Origin: Litoreibacter ascidiaceicola
GTDB lineage: Bacteria; Pseudomonadota; Alphaproteobacteria; Rhodobacterales; Rhodobacteraceae
DNA: 64,000 nucleotides
Direction: 5' to 3'
NCBI RefSeq assembly: GCF_900129235.1
Contig: NZ_FQUV01000004.1
Coordinates: 62,001 to 126,000, forward strand
Positions 44,235 through 53,332 of the stretch are shown here, piece after piece (positions within the stretch are counted from its first letter, which is position 1; every line of letters begins with the position of its first letter). Made by a program: the position numbers and the translations under genes. A model generated the notes under the pieces. That model had not been told where the DNA came from. It was given only the letters and a program-made list of their open reading frames with translations, and searched no databases.

Positions 44235-45737
44235 TCAGGACGCGACGCGGTAGCTGACGGCTTCTGCGATATGGCGTGAAGCAACCTCCGCGCTTGCCTC
44301 CAAATCCGCGATAGTTCGCGCCACACGCAGCACGCGGTGGTAGCTGCGCGCCGATAGCCGGTAATGTTCTGCGGCCCGTGTTAGCAACGCAGCCCCCTCT
44401 GCGTCGGGTGTCGCGATTTCCTTTAACAATTCGCCTTCTGCGTCGGCGTTCACTCTGACACCCGGATAAGCGTCAAAGCGAGTGCGCTGCACCTCTCGCG
44501 CGGCTTCGACACGCGCGGCGACCTGCGCTGAGGTATCCCCAGATGCAGGCAGGTCCAAATCCGTGAAGGCCACTGGCGGGACGTCCAGTCGCAAGTCAAA
44601 CCGGTCCATCAACGGCCCCGATATGCGGCCCAGATAATCCTCCCCACATAGCGGCGCGCGGGAGCAGGCCTGTGCCGCGTCGGTCATGTAGCCGCATTTG
44701 CACGGGTTCGCAGCGGCGACCAGCATGAATTTGCAGGGGTAACGCACATGGGCATTTGCCCGGGCGACGACCACGTCTCCGGTCTCGATGGGTTGGCGCA
44801 GGGTTTCCAGCACTGCACGGGGGTATTCGGGAAATTCGTCCATGAACAACACACCATTATGCGCCAACGAGATTTCCCCGGGTTTCGCACCGCGCCCGCC
44901 TCCGACGATTGCGGCCATGGAGGCTGTGTGATGAGGAGTTCTGAACGGGCGTTCACGCGAAATGCCACCGTCCTCCAACAGCCCTGCGAGAGAGTGGATC
45001 ATTGAGGTCTCCAACGCCTCTTCGGGTGACAGCGGCGGTAGTATTCCCGGCAAACGGGCCGCCAACATGGATTTGCCCGACCCCGGAGTACCGACCAGCA
45101 AAAGGTGGTGGCGACCCGCAGCAGCGATTTCCAACGCCCGTTTGGCGCGTTCCTGCCCCTTCACGTCCCGCAGGTCTTTGCTATGTTTGGGGCGGGTGAC
45201 CTCGCCGGGCGTTGCGACGGCAAGGGGCTTCTGGCCGGTATAGTGCTGTACCACCTCCAACAGTGACGCAGCGCCGAACACGCGCGCCGCATCAACCCAT
45301 GCAGCCTCCGCTCCGCATTGCTCGGGGCAGAGCAAGCTGCACTCCTGTTCCGCCGCTGTGAGGGCTGCAGGCAGGGTTCCGATGACGGGGACCAAAGACC
45401 CATCCAGCGACAACTCGCCCAAGGCGACGGTGTTTTGCACGTCTTCAGCGGGAAGGATGTCCAGCGCGGCCAGCAGGGCAAGCGCAATTGGCAGGTCGAA
45501 ATGCGACCCTTCTTTTGGCATGTCGGCAGGGGACAAATTGACCGTCACGCGCTTGGACGGCATAGCAATCGACATCGCGGTGAGGGCTGCGCGGACCCTG
45601 TCACGGGCCTCGCTGACGGCTTTGTCCGCGAGGCCCACGATCGAAAAGGACGGCAAACCAGCGGTCACGGCGCATTGCACCTCGACCAGCCGGGCTTCGA
45701 TGCCCTCAAAGGCGACTGTGTATGTGCGCGTAACCAA
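44235..45737 (-). CDS. comM: ComM/YifB family AAA+ protein (Mg-chelatase-like)
   Basis: The 500-residue protein has an N-terminal Lon-protease-like fold domain (YTVAFEGIEARLVEVQCAVTAGLPSFSIVGLADKAV), then an AAA+ core with Walker A LLVGTPGSGKSML and Walker B GVLFMDEFPEYPR. A zinc-like cluster CKCGYM...CSRAPLC lies after it, and a C-terminal ComM domain ends in LSARSYHRVLRVARTIADL. ComM promotes branch migration during natural transformation. The start is TTG (45737), fixed by the family's MV-x-R-x-YTVAF opening. Confidence 0.93.
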   Translation of the reverse strand: MVTRTYTVAFEGIEARLVEVQCAVTAGLPSFSIVGLADKAVSEARDRVRAALTAMSIAMPSKRVTVNLSPADMPKEGSHFDLPIALALLAALDILPAEDVQNTVALGELSLDGSLVPVIGTLPAALTAAEQECSLLCPEQCGAEAAWVDAARVFGAASLLEVVQHYTGQKPLAVATPGEVTRPKHSKDLRDVKGQERAKRALEIAAAGRHHLLLVGTPGSGKSMLAARLPGILPPLSPEEALETSMIHSLAGLLEDGGISRERPFRTPHHTASMAAIVGGGRGAKPGEISLAHNGVLFMDEFPEYPRAVLETLRQPIETGDVVVARANAHVRYPCKFMLVAAANPCKCGYMTDAAQACSRAPLCGEDYLGRISGPLMDRFDLRLDVPPVAFTDLDLPASGDTSAQVAARVEAAREVQRTRFDAYPGVRVNADAEGELLKEIATPDAEGAALLTRAAEHYRLSARSYHRVLRVARTIADLEASAEVASRHIAEAVSYRVAS

Positions 45738-45800
45738 TTAACCCTCGGTGCTAAACCCTTGGGTGCACAGTGGCGGGTGTTTGGTTAACGCGAGGTTTAC

Positions 45801-46481
45801 TCAGTCCGGACCAGGCCACTTTCCCGCCGCGTAGGGCAGGTCGTAGTTGGACTGAGGCGCATCTTGAAGCCCGCGCCTGCGCCACTCTAGAAAGACCGGG
45901 TCGGAAATCGTTTCCACGACATAAGGTTTCGAGGCCTCACTGATCGGCAACCCATACCCCGCCATCCGCGCCGCGACCGGGGCGAAGAACGCATCCGCGA
46001 TCGAGTATTGCCCGAACAACCAAGGCCCATCCGTCGCAAGGTTGCGCGCGGCTGCCCATAGCTGTTCGATGCGGGCAAGATCGGCCGCCACCTCCTCGGA
46101 GACAGGAAAATCAAGGAAGCTCTGCCGCAAATTCATCGGACAGGCAGAGCGCAGGGCGCCGTAGCCACTATGCATTTCAGCGACCATGCCACGTGCCAGG
46201 GCGCGTGCTTCGGTATTCTCGGGCCAGTAGCCCTTATCCGGATGCCGCTCGGCCAATGTTTCGGCCATCCCAAGGCTATCCATTACAACGCCGCCTTCAG
46301 GCAGTCGCATCACCGGCACCGTGCGGGCGGGGGTGAACGGTTTCAGGTCTTCCTGAAACTGAGGAATATAGAACCGCGTGTCATGGACGGTCACGTCGAC
46401 ATTGAACTTCGCGAACAGAAGCCAACCCCGGAGCGACCAGCTGGAATAAGAGCGGTCGCCGATAAGAAGATCATAAGTCAT
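45801..46481 (-). CDS. Glutathione S-transferase family protein
   Basis: The 226-residue protein opens with a thioredoxin-like GST domain (DLLIGDRSYSSWSLRGWLLFAKF) in which serine takes the place of a catalytic cysteine. It continues with the TVPVMRLPEGGVVMDSLGMAE glutathione-site segment and an all-helical C-terminal half (WLFGQYSIADAFFAPVAARM). The substrate is unknown. It is a lone gene between comM and the phosphatase. gshB, 1.6 kb away, supplies its likely cofactor but is not co-transcribed. Confidence 0.9.
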   Translation of the reverse strand: MTYDLLIGDRSYSSWSLRGWLLFAKFNVDVTVHDTRFYIPQFQEDLKPFTPARTVPVMRLPEGGVVMDSLGMAETLAERHPDKGYWPENTEARALARGMVAEMHSGYGALRSACPMNLRQSFLDFPVSEEVAADLARIEQLWAAARNLATDGPWLFGQYSIADAFFAPVAARMAGYGLPISEASKPYVVETISDPVFLEWRRRGLQDAPQSNYDLPYAAGKWPGPD

Positions 46482-46542
46482 GTTCAGCAGGTTAGCCTGA
46501 GGTCGGCGCGCTACGGAAATAAAGAATTGTGGGGCAGGCCCA

Positions 46543-47124
46543 TCACGGTTGATGATTGATCACATCTGCGCGCCAGCCATTGGGGCCGATATCTATGCGG
46601 GTCACCGAGAGTGGCTCAATCTGGTGCGACATCGCAGCATAGGGCGTGACCCCAAGGGCGCGTTCGATCTGGGACATGATGACCCCCATGTGAGCCACGA
46701 TCACAACATCATCATGCTCGCTGTCGTGGAGGGCATCAACTTTGGGGGTAAGGCGGGCGTGCAGATCGTTCCAGCTTTCGCCCTCCGGTGGCTTCACGTC
46801 GCCCGGCGTTTCCCAATAAGCGCGGGACAGTTCGGGATGCATATCGGCGACCTTCGAGAAGTGGAGGCCGTCCCAGACGCCGAAATCAAGCTCCCTCAAG
46901 TCGGGATCATGCGGCAGGCGCGTGCGGCCAAGCCCGATCACATCGGCGGTTGAGCGGGCGCGGATCAAATCGGAAGACACCAAGGCCGCGTTACTTGGCA
47001 GGTAGGCATGCAGCCGGGCAATCTTGTCCGTATCGGACAAATCGGCGGGAACGTCCCGCCATCCGGTAAAGGCTTTTTCATGTGTCGGGCCGTGGCGGAC
47101 CCACCAAAGGCAGGTGGTTTTCAC
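46543..47124 (-). CDS. Histidine phosphatase family protein, probable alpha-ribazole phosphatase (CobC-like)
   Basis: The 193-residue protein has the phosphohistidine motif WWVRHGPTHEKAF (RHG) near the N-terminus, the second ELDFGVWDGLHFSK segment, and HMGVIMSQIERAL with the second catalytic histidine. CobC-type enzymes dephosphorylate alpha-ribazole-5-phosphate in cobalamin synthesis. The GTG start overlaps the cobU stop (GTGA), which supports that role, though other histidine phosphatase functions are possible. Confidence 0.82.
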   Translation of the reverse strand: MKTTCLWWVRHGPTHEKAFTGWRDVPADLSDTDKIARLHAYLPSNAALVSSDLIRARSTADVIGLGRTRLPHDPDLRELDFGVWDGLHFSKVADMHPELSRAYWETPGDVKPPEGESWNDLHARLTPKVDALHDSEHDDVVIVAHMGVIMSQIERALGVTPYAAMSHQIEPLSVTRIDIGPNGWRADVINHQP

Positions 47125-47669
47125 GACACCCCCTCGGGCAGTGCGCCTTTCAACACTAAAGGCAGGCCCGCGATGACCTGCACGACAAGCTGCGCCTCAC
47201 GGGCGATACCCTGATTAAGCTTGCCCTGTGCCTCACGAAACTGACGTGACATAGCGTGTTCCGGCACGATGCCCTGGCCGACCTCGTTGGTGACCACGAT
47301 GACATGCGCAGGGCAGGTCGCGAGCGCCCGTATCAGTTTCTCAGATTCGGCGTGCAAATCGGCCCCCGCCAGCAGTTGGTTGGTCAGCCAGAGTGTAGCG
47401 CAATCCAGTAGGATCACCTGATCCTTTGACGCGTGTTCCAGCGCTGCGGTCAAACGCAAAGGTTCCTCGACGGTGGTCCACCCATCGGCGGCACGTGCTT
47501 GCCTGTGATCCGAAATCTTGGCCTGCATTTCGTCATCGAAGGCCTGAGCCGTCGCAATGTAGATTTTTGCTTTGTCCGAACAGGTTTTGACGATCGCCCG
47601 CTCCGCAAAAGCTGATTTTCCGGACGCGGCACCACCAAGCATTATCGTCAGAGAGGGTAGTCCGGCCAT
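47121..47669 (-). CDS. cobU: Adenosylcobinamide kinase/adenosylcobinamide-phosphate guanylyltransferase
   Basis: The 182-residue product matches bacterial CobU/CobP. It has Walker A MLGGAASGKSAFAERA at the N-terminus, ATAQAFDDEMQAKISDHRQAR (the R-x-x-R type catalytic region), VILLDCATLWLTNQLL and VVTNEVGQGIVP. It adds phosphate and then GMP to adenosylcobinamide to complete the nucleotide loop of B12. It is co-translated with the histidine phosphatase and diverges from rpoH. Together they help supply the cofactor of ethylmalonyl-CoA mutase. Confidence 0.94.
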   Translation of the reverse strand: MAGLPSLTIMLGGAASGKSAFAERAIVKTCSDKAKIYIATAQAFDDEMQAKISDHRQARAADGWTTVEEPLRLTAALEHASKDQVILLDCATLWLTNQLLAGADLHAESEKLIRALATCPAHVIVVTNEVGQGIVPEHAMSRQFREAQGKLNQGIAREAQLVVQVIAGLPLVLKGALPEGVS

Positions 47670-47690
47670 CTTAATTCCTCCAACTCGTTT

Positions 47691-47720
47691 TGATCCGTAT
47701 GCGCTTGTGCCGCGTATTCA
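47691..47720 (+). promoter_or_regulatory. ECF-type (RpoE-like) promoter candidate upstream of rpoH
   Basis: TGATCC (47691-47696), an 18-base spacer and TATTCA (47715-47720) lie in the gap before rpoH. TGATC with about 18 bases before an A+T-rich -10 is the pattern described for RpoE of Rhodobacter, whose regulon includes rpoHII. The -35 is exact; the -10 departs from the usual TAAGA form. The predicted start lies about 50 bases before the ATG at 47776. Confidence 0.5.
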
Positions 47721-47775
47721 TCACAAAAGGCCAGACCAGAGCCAAGCCAAAACTGACAAATTGGGGGTGAGACTT

Positions 47776-48660
47776 ATGGCACTAGATGCAAGACCATCCG
47801 ACAACGTGCTGTCGCGGACGGCAATGAAAGCGGAACTTTTGGACGCCGAGACGGAGCTTCGACTGGCGTATGCGTGGCGCGATGACCGCGACGAGGCAGC
47901 CCTGCACAGGTTGATCACGGCTTATATGCGGCTAGCGATCTCCATGGCTTCGAAATTTCGCCGCTACGGCGCGCCGATGAACGATTTGATTCAAGAGGCC
48001 GGACTCGGCCTGATGAAAGCTGCCGACAAGTTTGATCCTGACCGCGGCGTGCGCTTTTCGACCTACGCAGTTTGGTGGATCAAGGCGTCCATCCAAGACC
48101 ATGTCATGCGCAACTGGTCGATGGTGCGGACGGGGTCTACCTCATCCCAGAAATCACTGTTCTTCAACCTGCGCCGCGTTCAGGCTCGGCTGGAGCGCGA
48201 AGCCTCCGCGCGCGGAGAACCTTTGGATCGGCACCAGCTCCGGCAGATGATCTCGACCGAGGTGGGCGTTCCGTTGCACGACGTGGAAATGATGGAGGGC
48301 CGGATGGCTGGCTCTGACTTCTCACTGAACGCGACGCAATCGACCGAGGACGAAGGGCGGGAATGGATCGACGCGCTTGAGGATGATAGCCCGCAAGCCG
48401 CTGAAACCGTGGAACAGTCCCATGACAACGACACTTTACGGGGATGGCTTGTGGACGCCATGACCGCGTTGAACGAGCGTGAGCAGTTTATTGTGCGCGA
48501 ACGGAAGCTTCTGGATCGCCCAAGAACGCTGGAAAGTTTGGGCGACGAATTGGGCTTGTCCAAGGAACGTGTGCGTCAACTGGAAGCCGCAGCTTTCGCC
48601 AAAATGCGTAAATCGCTGGAATCGCAAGGGTCTGAAGTGCGGAATTTCTTGGCGCATTGA
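47776..48660 (+). CDS. rpoH: RNA polymerase sigma factor RpoH, probably the RpoHII paralogue
   Basis: The product has 294 residues from ATG 47776, with GGTGAG upstream. Region 2 shows RLAISMASKFRRYGAPMNDLIQEAGLGLMKAADKFDPDRGVRFSTYAVWWIKASIQDHVMRN (2.1-2.4), the RpoH box sits near residue 130 (SSQKSLFFNLRRVQARL), and region 4 has RTLESLGDELGLSKERVRQLE. The wording resembles RpoHII of Rhodobacter, which runs the singlet-oxygen and heat response. The ECF-type promoter candidate just upstream agrees with that. The other rpoH paralogue is not in this window. Confidence 0.9.
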   Translation: MALDARPSDNVLSRTAMKAELLDAETELRLAYAWRDDRDEAALHRLITAYMRLAISMASKFRRYGAPMNDLIQEAGLGLMKAADKFDPDRGVRFSTYAVWWIKASIQDHVMRNWSMVRTGSTSSQKSLFFNLRRVQARLEREASARGEPLDRHQLRQMISTEVGVPLHDVEMMEGRMAGSDFSLNATQSTEDEGREWIDALEDDSPQAAETVEQSHDNDTLRGWLVDAMTALNEREQFIVRERKLLDRPRTLESLGDELGLSKERVRQLEAAAFAKMRKSLESQGSEVRNFLAH

Positions 48661-48759
48661 TACGCATCAGTGTGATTTCACGCGGTCCCCGTTTAAGCAA
48701 CTGATTGCCCCCTGCGTCGCGCTGTCCTAACACTTGTGGCGAAGAAAGCGGGGTGCAAC

Positions 48760-49956
48760 ATGCTTGCAGGCAAACGGATACTTCTCATCGTTGGTGGCGG
48801 AATAGCCGCTTTCAAGTCGTTGGACCTGATCCGTCGACTGCGCGAACGTGGCGCGACCGTGACGCCTGTGCTCACCAAAGCGTCAGAGGAGTTTGTGACC
48901 CCGCTCAGCACGTCGGCTTTGGCGGGACAGAAAGTGTACCGTGACCTGTTCGATCTGACTGACGAGGCCGAAATGGGCCATATCGAACTGTCCCGCGCCG
49001 CCGATTTGGTTGTCGTTGCACCTGCAACTGCTGACCTGATGGCTAAAATGACGGCTGGACTGGCGAATGATCTGGCCTCAACTCTCCTCATGGCGACTGA
49101 CAAACGCGTTTTGATTGCACCTGCGATGAATGTGCGTATGTGGGAACACCCTGCCACGCAACGCAACTTGGTCACGTTACAAGGCGATGGCATCATGACC
49201 GTCGGTCCTGACGTGGGCGATATGGCGTGCGGCGAGCATGGCCCGGGCCGCATGTCCGAGCCGTTGGCCATTGTCGACGCGGTAGAGGCGGCTCTGGCGG
49301 ATGGACCCTTGAAGGGTAAGCATGTGCTTGTGACATCTGGCCCGACTCATGAGCCGATTGATCCGGTTCGCTACATCGCGAACCGCTCATCGGGCGCTCA
49401 AGGTACAGCGATCGCGCGCAGCTTGGCAGCCCTTGGTGCTGATGTGACGTTTATTACCGGCCCCGCTGACGTATCGCCGCCTTCGGGTGTGAAGGTCGTG
49501 AAAGTTCAAACCGCGCGCGAGATGAAAGACGCGGTGGATACGGCTCTGCCCGCTGACGCGGCGGTGTTTGCTGCTGCTGTGGCCGACTGGCGGGTCGAAA
49601 ATGCCTCCGGCTCCAAAATGAAGAAAGACGGTTCGGGCAAAGCGCCTGCTTTGGAGTTTGCTGAGAACCCCGACATTCTGGCGGGCGTGTCCCAGCTGAA
49701 AAAGGGTCGCCCCAAACTGGTGGTCGGGTTTGCAGCTGAAACCGACGATGTCGATGCCAACGCAACCGCCAAGCGCAAACGTAAAGGATGTGACTGGATC
49801 GTGGCCAATGACGTAAGCCCCGAGACAGGGATCATGGGCGGGAGCGAAAACGCGGTGTCTGTTATCTCTGACGAAGGCACGGAGGTCTGGCCGCGACTGT
49901 CGAAGGATCAGGTCGCCGCCAAGCTTGCTGAAAAAATCGCTGGGGCTTTGACGTGA
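48760..49956 (+). CDS. coaBC: Phosphopantothenoylcysteine decarboxylase/phosphopantothenate-cysteine ligase
   Basis: The 398-residue bifunctional protein opens with the flavin-dependent CoaC domain ([19 protein letters not shown], the PASANT-type [10 protein letters not shown], and [13 protein letters not shown]). It continues with the CoaB ligase domain ([24 protein letters not shown] and AAAVADWRV). The pair make phosphopantetheine precursors for CoA. ATG 48760 is preferred over GTG 48736, but neither has a strong Shine-Dalgarno. dut overlaps its stop (GTGA), as in many alphaproteobacteria. Confidence 0.95.
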   Translation: MLAGKRILLIVGGGIAAFKSLDLIRRLRERGATVTPVLTKASEEFVTPLSTSALAGQKVYRDLFDLTDEAEMGHIELSRAADLVVVAPATADLMAKMTAGLANDLASTLLMATDKRVLIAPAMNVRMWEHPATQRNLVTLQGDGIMTVGPDVGDMACGEHGPGRMSEPLAIVDAVEAALADGPLKGKHVLVTSGPTHEPIDPVRYIANRSSGAQGTAIARSLAALGADVTFITGPADVSPPSGVKVVKVQTAREMKDAVDTALPADAAVFAAAVADWRVENASGSKMKKDGSGKAPALEFAENPDILAGVSQLKKGRPKLVVGFAAETDDVDANATAKRKRKGCDWIVANDVSPETGIMGGSENAVSVISDEGTEVWPRLSKDQVAAKLAEKIAGALT

Positions 49957-50420
49957 CACCGGTTCTTCATTTCACATGGACGCAGGATGCCGATCCTGCT
50001 TTGGGACTGCCAACTTATGCAACCGAAGGTGCAGCTGGCGCGGACTTGCGGGCCAATTTGGGTGAAGCAGATCGTGCGACCGGATTGGTATTGGCGCCGA
50101 TGGCACGCGCTTTGGTTCCGACGGGACTGCGCGTTGAAATCCCCGACGGGTTCGAAATGCAAATCCGACCACGCTCCGGACTGGCGCTCAAACACGGGGT
50201 TAGCCTGCCCAACTCACCGGGAACGATCGACAGCGATTACCGCGGGCCTTTGGGGGTGATCCTGATCAACCTTGGATCCGATCCATTCACCATCGTGCAT
50301 GGTGACCGGATCGCCCAGATGGTTATCGCCCCGGTGGTGCAGGCCCGTTTCGAATTGGCTCAAGGACTGTCCGATACCGCGCGTGGCGCAGGCGGCTTCG
50401 GGTCAACAGGGCGCGGCTGA
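49953..50420 (+). CDS. dut: dUTP diphosphatase
   Basis: The 155-residue protein shows the dUTPase motifs: AAGADLRAN (motif 1), [25 protein letters not shown] (motifs 2-3), [12 protein letters not shown] (4) and [12 protein letters not shown] (5, the C-terminal arm). It turns dUTP to dUMP and keeps uracil out of DNA. The GTG start overlaps the coaBC stop by four bases. The next gene, of ThiF type, begins two bases after its stop. Confidence 0.97.
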   Translation: MTPVLHFTWTQDADPALGLPTYATEGAAGADLRANLGEADRATGLVLAPMARALVPTGLRVEIPDGFEMQIRPRSGLALKHGVSLPNSPGTIDSDYRGPLGVILINLGSDPFTIVHGDRIAQMVIAPVVQARFELAQGLSDTARGAGGFGSTGRG

Positions 50421-50421
50421 G

Positions 50422-51462
50422 TTGTTTTTGGTCCTTGTCATAGCGGCGGTGATCTTGCTGGCGGGTCGTTTATTGGGCCTGAGCAGCCGAACGCAGATCG
50501 TGGCTCTGGTAGTTCTTTTCGCGCTTGTGCTGTTTTTTCAGGTCACCCTGCCGGTTGGTAACCCGATCAAGGACGCCACCGGTTCGCTTGCGAATTGGGC
50601 AATTTTGGCAGGGGTGGCTGCCATTGTTGTGGGATATCGGGCGATCTTGCAGCGTTTGAGACGCGATGCGTCCGAGACAAAAGCCTCGCCGGTTGCGCCT
50701 GACAAGTTCTCCGAGGCGGAGCTGAACCGCTACGCCCGCCACATCGTTTTGCGTGAAATTGGCGGGCCCGGGCAGAAGAAAATGAAGACCGCGCGGGTGC
50801 TTGTCGTCGGTGCCGGTGGCTTGGGGGCTCCGGCTTTGCAGTACCTCGCGGCGGCGGGTATCGGGACCATTGGCGTGATTGATGACGACGTTGTCGACAG
50901 CTCCAACTTGCAACGTCAGGTGATCCATACAGATGCGCGGATCGGGATGCCCAAGGTGTTCTCGGCCCAAGAGGCGTTGCAGGCACAAAATCCTTTTGTC
51001 ACCATCCGGCCCTATCATCGTCGTCTTGAGCCAGACATGGCTGCCGAGCTGTTTGCCGACTACGATGTGATTTTGGACGGGTCAGACAATGCCGCAACGC
51101 GCTATCTGGTGAACCGCGTTGCGGTGGAGCTGGGCAAGCCCTTGATTTCCGGCGCAATTACGCAATGGGAGGGGCAGCTTAGCCTGTTTCATCCGGCAAG
51201 TAATGGCCCGTGCTATGCGTGTGTTTTCCCCAATGAAGCGGCCGCCGGATTGGCCCCGTCCTGCTCTGAAGCGGGGGTCGTTGGCGCGTTGCCGGGGGTC
51301 GTTGGCTCGATGATGGCTGTCGAGGCGATAAAGCACGTGACGGGTGCGGGTGCGACACTGATCGGCAAGATGCTGATCTATGATGCGCTCTACTCCGAAA
51401 CACGGCTGATCACCCTCAAATCCGACCCCGCTTGTTCGGTCTGTGGACAACCTCCTAAATAG
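50422..51462 (+). CDS. MoeB/ThiF/HesA-family adenylyltransferase with N-terminal membrane helices
   Basis: The protein has about 346 residues. Two or three N-terminal hydrophobic helices (LFLVLVIAAVILLAGRLL, IVALVVLFALVLFFQV, ILAGVAAIVVGYRAIL) precede a soluble E1-like domain. That domain has YARHIVLREIGGPGQKKM, VVGAGGLGAPALQYLAAAGIG, DSSNLQRQ and the zinc-binding CxxC pairs PCYACVFP and ACSVCGQ. E1-like enzymes adenylate the C-terminus of MoaD or ThiS. No ATG lies near the conserved start; TTG 50422 or 50428 is used here. In-frame ATGs at 50272 and 50299 would overlap dut heavily. The membrane part is unlike E. coli MoeB. Confidence 0.85.
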   Translation: MFLVLVIAAVILLAGRLLGLSSRTQIVALVVLFALVLFFQVTLPVGNPIKDATGSLANWAILAGVAAIVVGYRAILQRLRRDASETKASPVAPDKFSEAELNRYARHIVLREIGGPGQKKMKTARVLVVGAGGLGAPALQYLAAAGIGTIGVIDDDVVDSSNLQRQVIHTDARIGMPKVFSAQEALQAQNPFVTIRPYHRRLEPDMAAELFADYDVILDGSDNAATRYLVNRVAVELGKPLISGAITQWEGQLSLFHPASNGPCYACVFPNEAAAGLAPSCSEAGVVGALPGVVGSMMAVEAIKHVTGAGATLIGKMLIYDALYSETRLITLKSDPACSVCGQPPK

Positions 51463-51479
51463 TGGCATTGACCCACAGG

Positions 51480-51516
51480 ACCCACAATCTGTTGTGGGTA
51501 AGACTAAATAAAGTCT
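51480..51516. repeat. Two short hairpins between the MoeB-like and YbjN-like genes
   Basis: ACCCACA (51480-51486) pairs with TGTGGGT (51493-51499). A second small hairpin AGACT/AGTCT (51502-51516) follows and ends in TTT. They lie just beyond the MoeB-like stop and may act together as a weak terminator. The rest of the 51463-51643 gap shows nothing I can name. Confidence 0.4.
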
Positions 51517-51643
51517 TTACAGAGAGTCTGATACATCACAACATCTAGGCAAGGGTCGTGGATAACAAGCGACCTGTAGTATGGAACGCAGCCTATTGGG
51601 GCACAGGTAACACCCAATGCGCGATCTGGATAGGGGACCGAGC

Positions 51644-52147
51644 ATGTCCAGCTTAGATCACTACCTCGAAACCGAGGATTTGCACCCGATTGATTTGGTG
51701 GAAACCCTTGCAGCCCATCATGAATGGGAATTTGACCGCATCGCGGAAGATCAAATCGCAATGGCGATCGAGGGGCAATGGCGCACTTACTCGATAACAC
51801 TGGCATGGTCTCACCATGACGAGACCTTGCGGCTTGTTTCAACCTTCGAGATGGAGCCACCAGAAGACAAGCTGCCCGCCCTTTACGATGTGCTGAACCG
51901 TGCGAACGATACGTGTTGGACCGGTGCGTTCACATATTGGCAAGCGCAACGGCTGATGGTTTACCGCTACGGATTGATCCTGTCAGGCGGGCGTGACGCG
52001 GGCGCGGACCAAGTTGACAAGATGCTGTCGGCGGCCGTGATGGCGTCGGAGCGGTTCTACCCTGCGTTCCAACTGGTGTGCTGGGGCGACCGGACCCCGC
52101 AAGATGCGATGAATGTTGCCATTGCGGAAGCCTACGGGCGCGCCTAA
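51644..52147 (+). CDS. YbjN domain protein
   Basis: The 167-residue product starts at ATG 51644, with AGGGGAC upstream; a longer start at 51617 is possible. It shows the YbjN pattern: an N-terminal helix LDHYLETEDLHPIDLVETLAAHHEWEFDRI, a strand pair WRTYSITLAWSHHDETLRLVSTFEM, and a helical C-terminus. YbjN proteins resemble type III secretion chaperones in fold; function is largely unknown. It is followed after 30 bases by proC. Confidence 0.88.
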   Translation: MSSLDHYLETEDLHPIDLVETLAAHHEWEFDRIAEDQIAMAIEGQWRTYSITLAWSHHDETLRLVSTFEMEPPEDKLPALYDVLNRANDTCWTGAFTYWQAQRLMVYRYGLILSGGRDAGADQVDKMLSAAVMASERFYPAFQLVCWGDRTPQDAMNVAIAEAYGRA

Positions 52148-52177
52148 CATTTGCCCCTGACGACAGACGGGGGCTTC

Positions 52178-52990
52178 ATGGATTTTACCAAGATCAACAC
52201 GCGCGGGCTGGTATTGCTGGGCTGCGGAAAGATGGGCTCGGCCCTGCTCGAAGGTTGGCTGAAAGGTGGCATCGACGCAGGTGCCGTCTATGTGCTGGAC
52301 CCGAACCCGTCGGATTGGGTGAAGGCGCAGGGCGTCCATATCAACGAAGATTTGCCAGACGATCCAGCCATCGCCCTGTTGGCGGTAAAGCCGCAAATGA
52401 TGGGCGACGCACTGCCAAGCATGGCGGCTCTGGGCAACGGAACCACACTGTTTCTGTCTATTGCCGCCGGCACGTCGATTGCGCATTTCGAAGAAGCGCT
52501 CGGGGGGCAGACACCCATCGTGCGCTCCATGCCGAACACGCCTGCCGCGGTCGGTCGGGGTATCACCGCGATCATTGGCAACACTCACGCAACTGCGGCA
52601 GATCTGGATTTAGCTGAAGGGTTGTTGAAGGCCGTGGGTCAGGTCGTGCGGTTGGAAAATGAGGGGCAGATTGATGCGGTGACCGGCGTCTCCGGCTCCG
52701 GCCCCGCTTATGTGTTTCACTTGATTGAAACCATGGCCGCAGCAGGCGAGGCGCAGGGGTTGGCACCTGAACTGGCGATGCAACTGGCAAAGGCGACAGT
52801 GGCCGGTGCAGGCGCATTGGCGGAAGCCGCCGAGGAAAGCCCCGCACAGTTACGGGTCAACGTCACCAGCCCCAATGGCACCACAGCGGCGGCTTTGAAC
52901 GTGTTGATGGACAGGGAAAAGGGCTTCCCCAAACTGTTGGGCGATGCCGTGAAGGCCGCGACCGAGCGCGGGCGCGAGTTGGGGAAGTAA
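52178..52990 (+). CDS. proC: Pyrroline-5-carboxylate reductase
   Basis: The 270-residue product shows LLGCGKMGSALLEGWL (NADPH Rossmann), LLAVKPQMM, VRSMPNTPAAVGRGITAI and VTGVSGSGPAYVFHLIE, then LRVNVTSPNGTTAAALN. All are proC hallmarks. It makes proline from pyrroline-5-carboxylate in the cytoplasm. ATG 52178 is used, with a GGGGG tract upstream. It is 3 bases ahead of csaA. Confidence 0.96.
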   Translation: MDFTKINTRGLVLLGCGKMGSALLEGWLKGGIDAGAVYVLDPNPSDWVKAQGVHINEDLPDDPAIALLAVKPQMMGDALPSMAALGNGTTLFLSIAAGTSIAHFEEALGGQTPIVRSMPNTPAAVGRGITAIIGNTHATAADLDLAEGLLKAVGQVVRLENEGQIDAVTGVSGSGPAYVFHLIETMAAAGEAQGLAPELAMQLAKATVAGAGALAEAAEESPAQLRVNVTSPNGTTAAALNVLMDREKGFPKLLGDAVKAATERGRELGK

Positions 52991-52993
52991 GCG

Positions 52994-53332
52994 GTGGCAG
53001 AGATTTCATTCGACGACTTCATGAAGGTCGACATCCGCGTGGGTGTCATCACCAAGGCCGAACCCTATCCCGAAGCCCGCAAGCCCGCGTTCAAACTCTG
53101 GGTGGATTTCGGGCCTGAACTCGGGGAGCGGAAAAGCTCCGCACAGATCACCAAACACTACACGGTCGAGGAATTGCCCGGAAAAAAGGTGATGGCGGTC
53201 GTCAACTTCCCACCGCGCCAGATCGGCAAGTTCATGTCCGAAATACTGGTTCTTGGCGTGCCGGACAAGGACGACGAAGTCGTTCTATTGGCCCCTGACA
53301 AAGACGTGCCGATTGGCGGAAGGCTGTATTAG
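52994..53332 (+). CDS. csaA: CsaA-type tRNA-binding domain protein
   Basis: The 112-residue protein is a single OB-fold tRNA_bind domain, as in CsaA: FDDFMKVDIRVGVITKAEPYPEARKPAFKLWVDFG, AQITKHYTVEELPGKKVMAVVNFPPRQIGKFMSE. It has been proposed as a secretion chaperone and binds tRNA-like structures. The start is GTG 52994, three bases beyond the proC stop. The next gene starts directly at its stop. Confidence 0.93.
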   Translation: MAEISFDDFMKVDIRVGVITKAEPYPEARKPAFKLWVDFGPELGERKSSAQITKHYTVEELPGKKVMAVVNFPPRQIGKFMSEILVLGVPDKDDEVVLLAPDKDVPIGGRLY

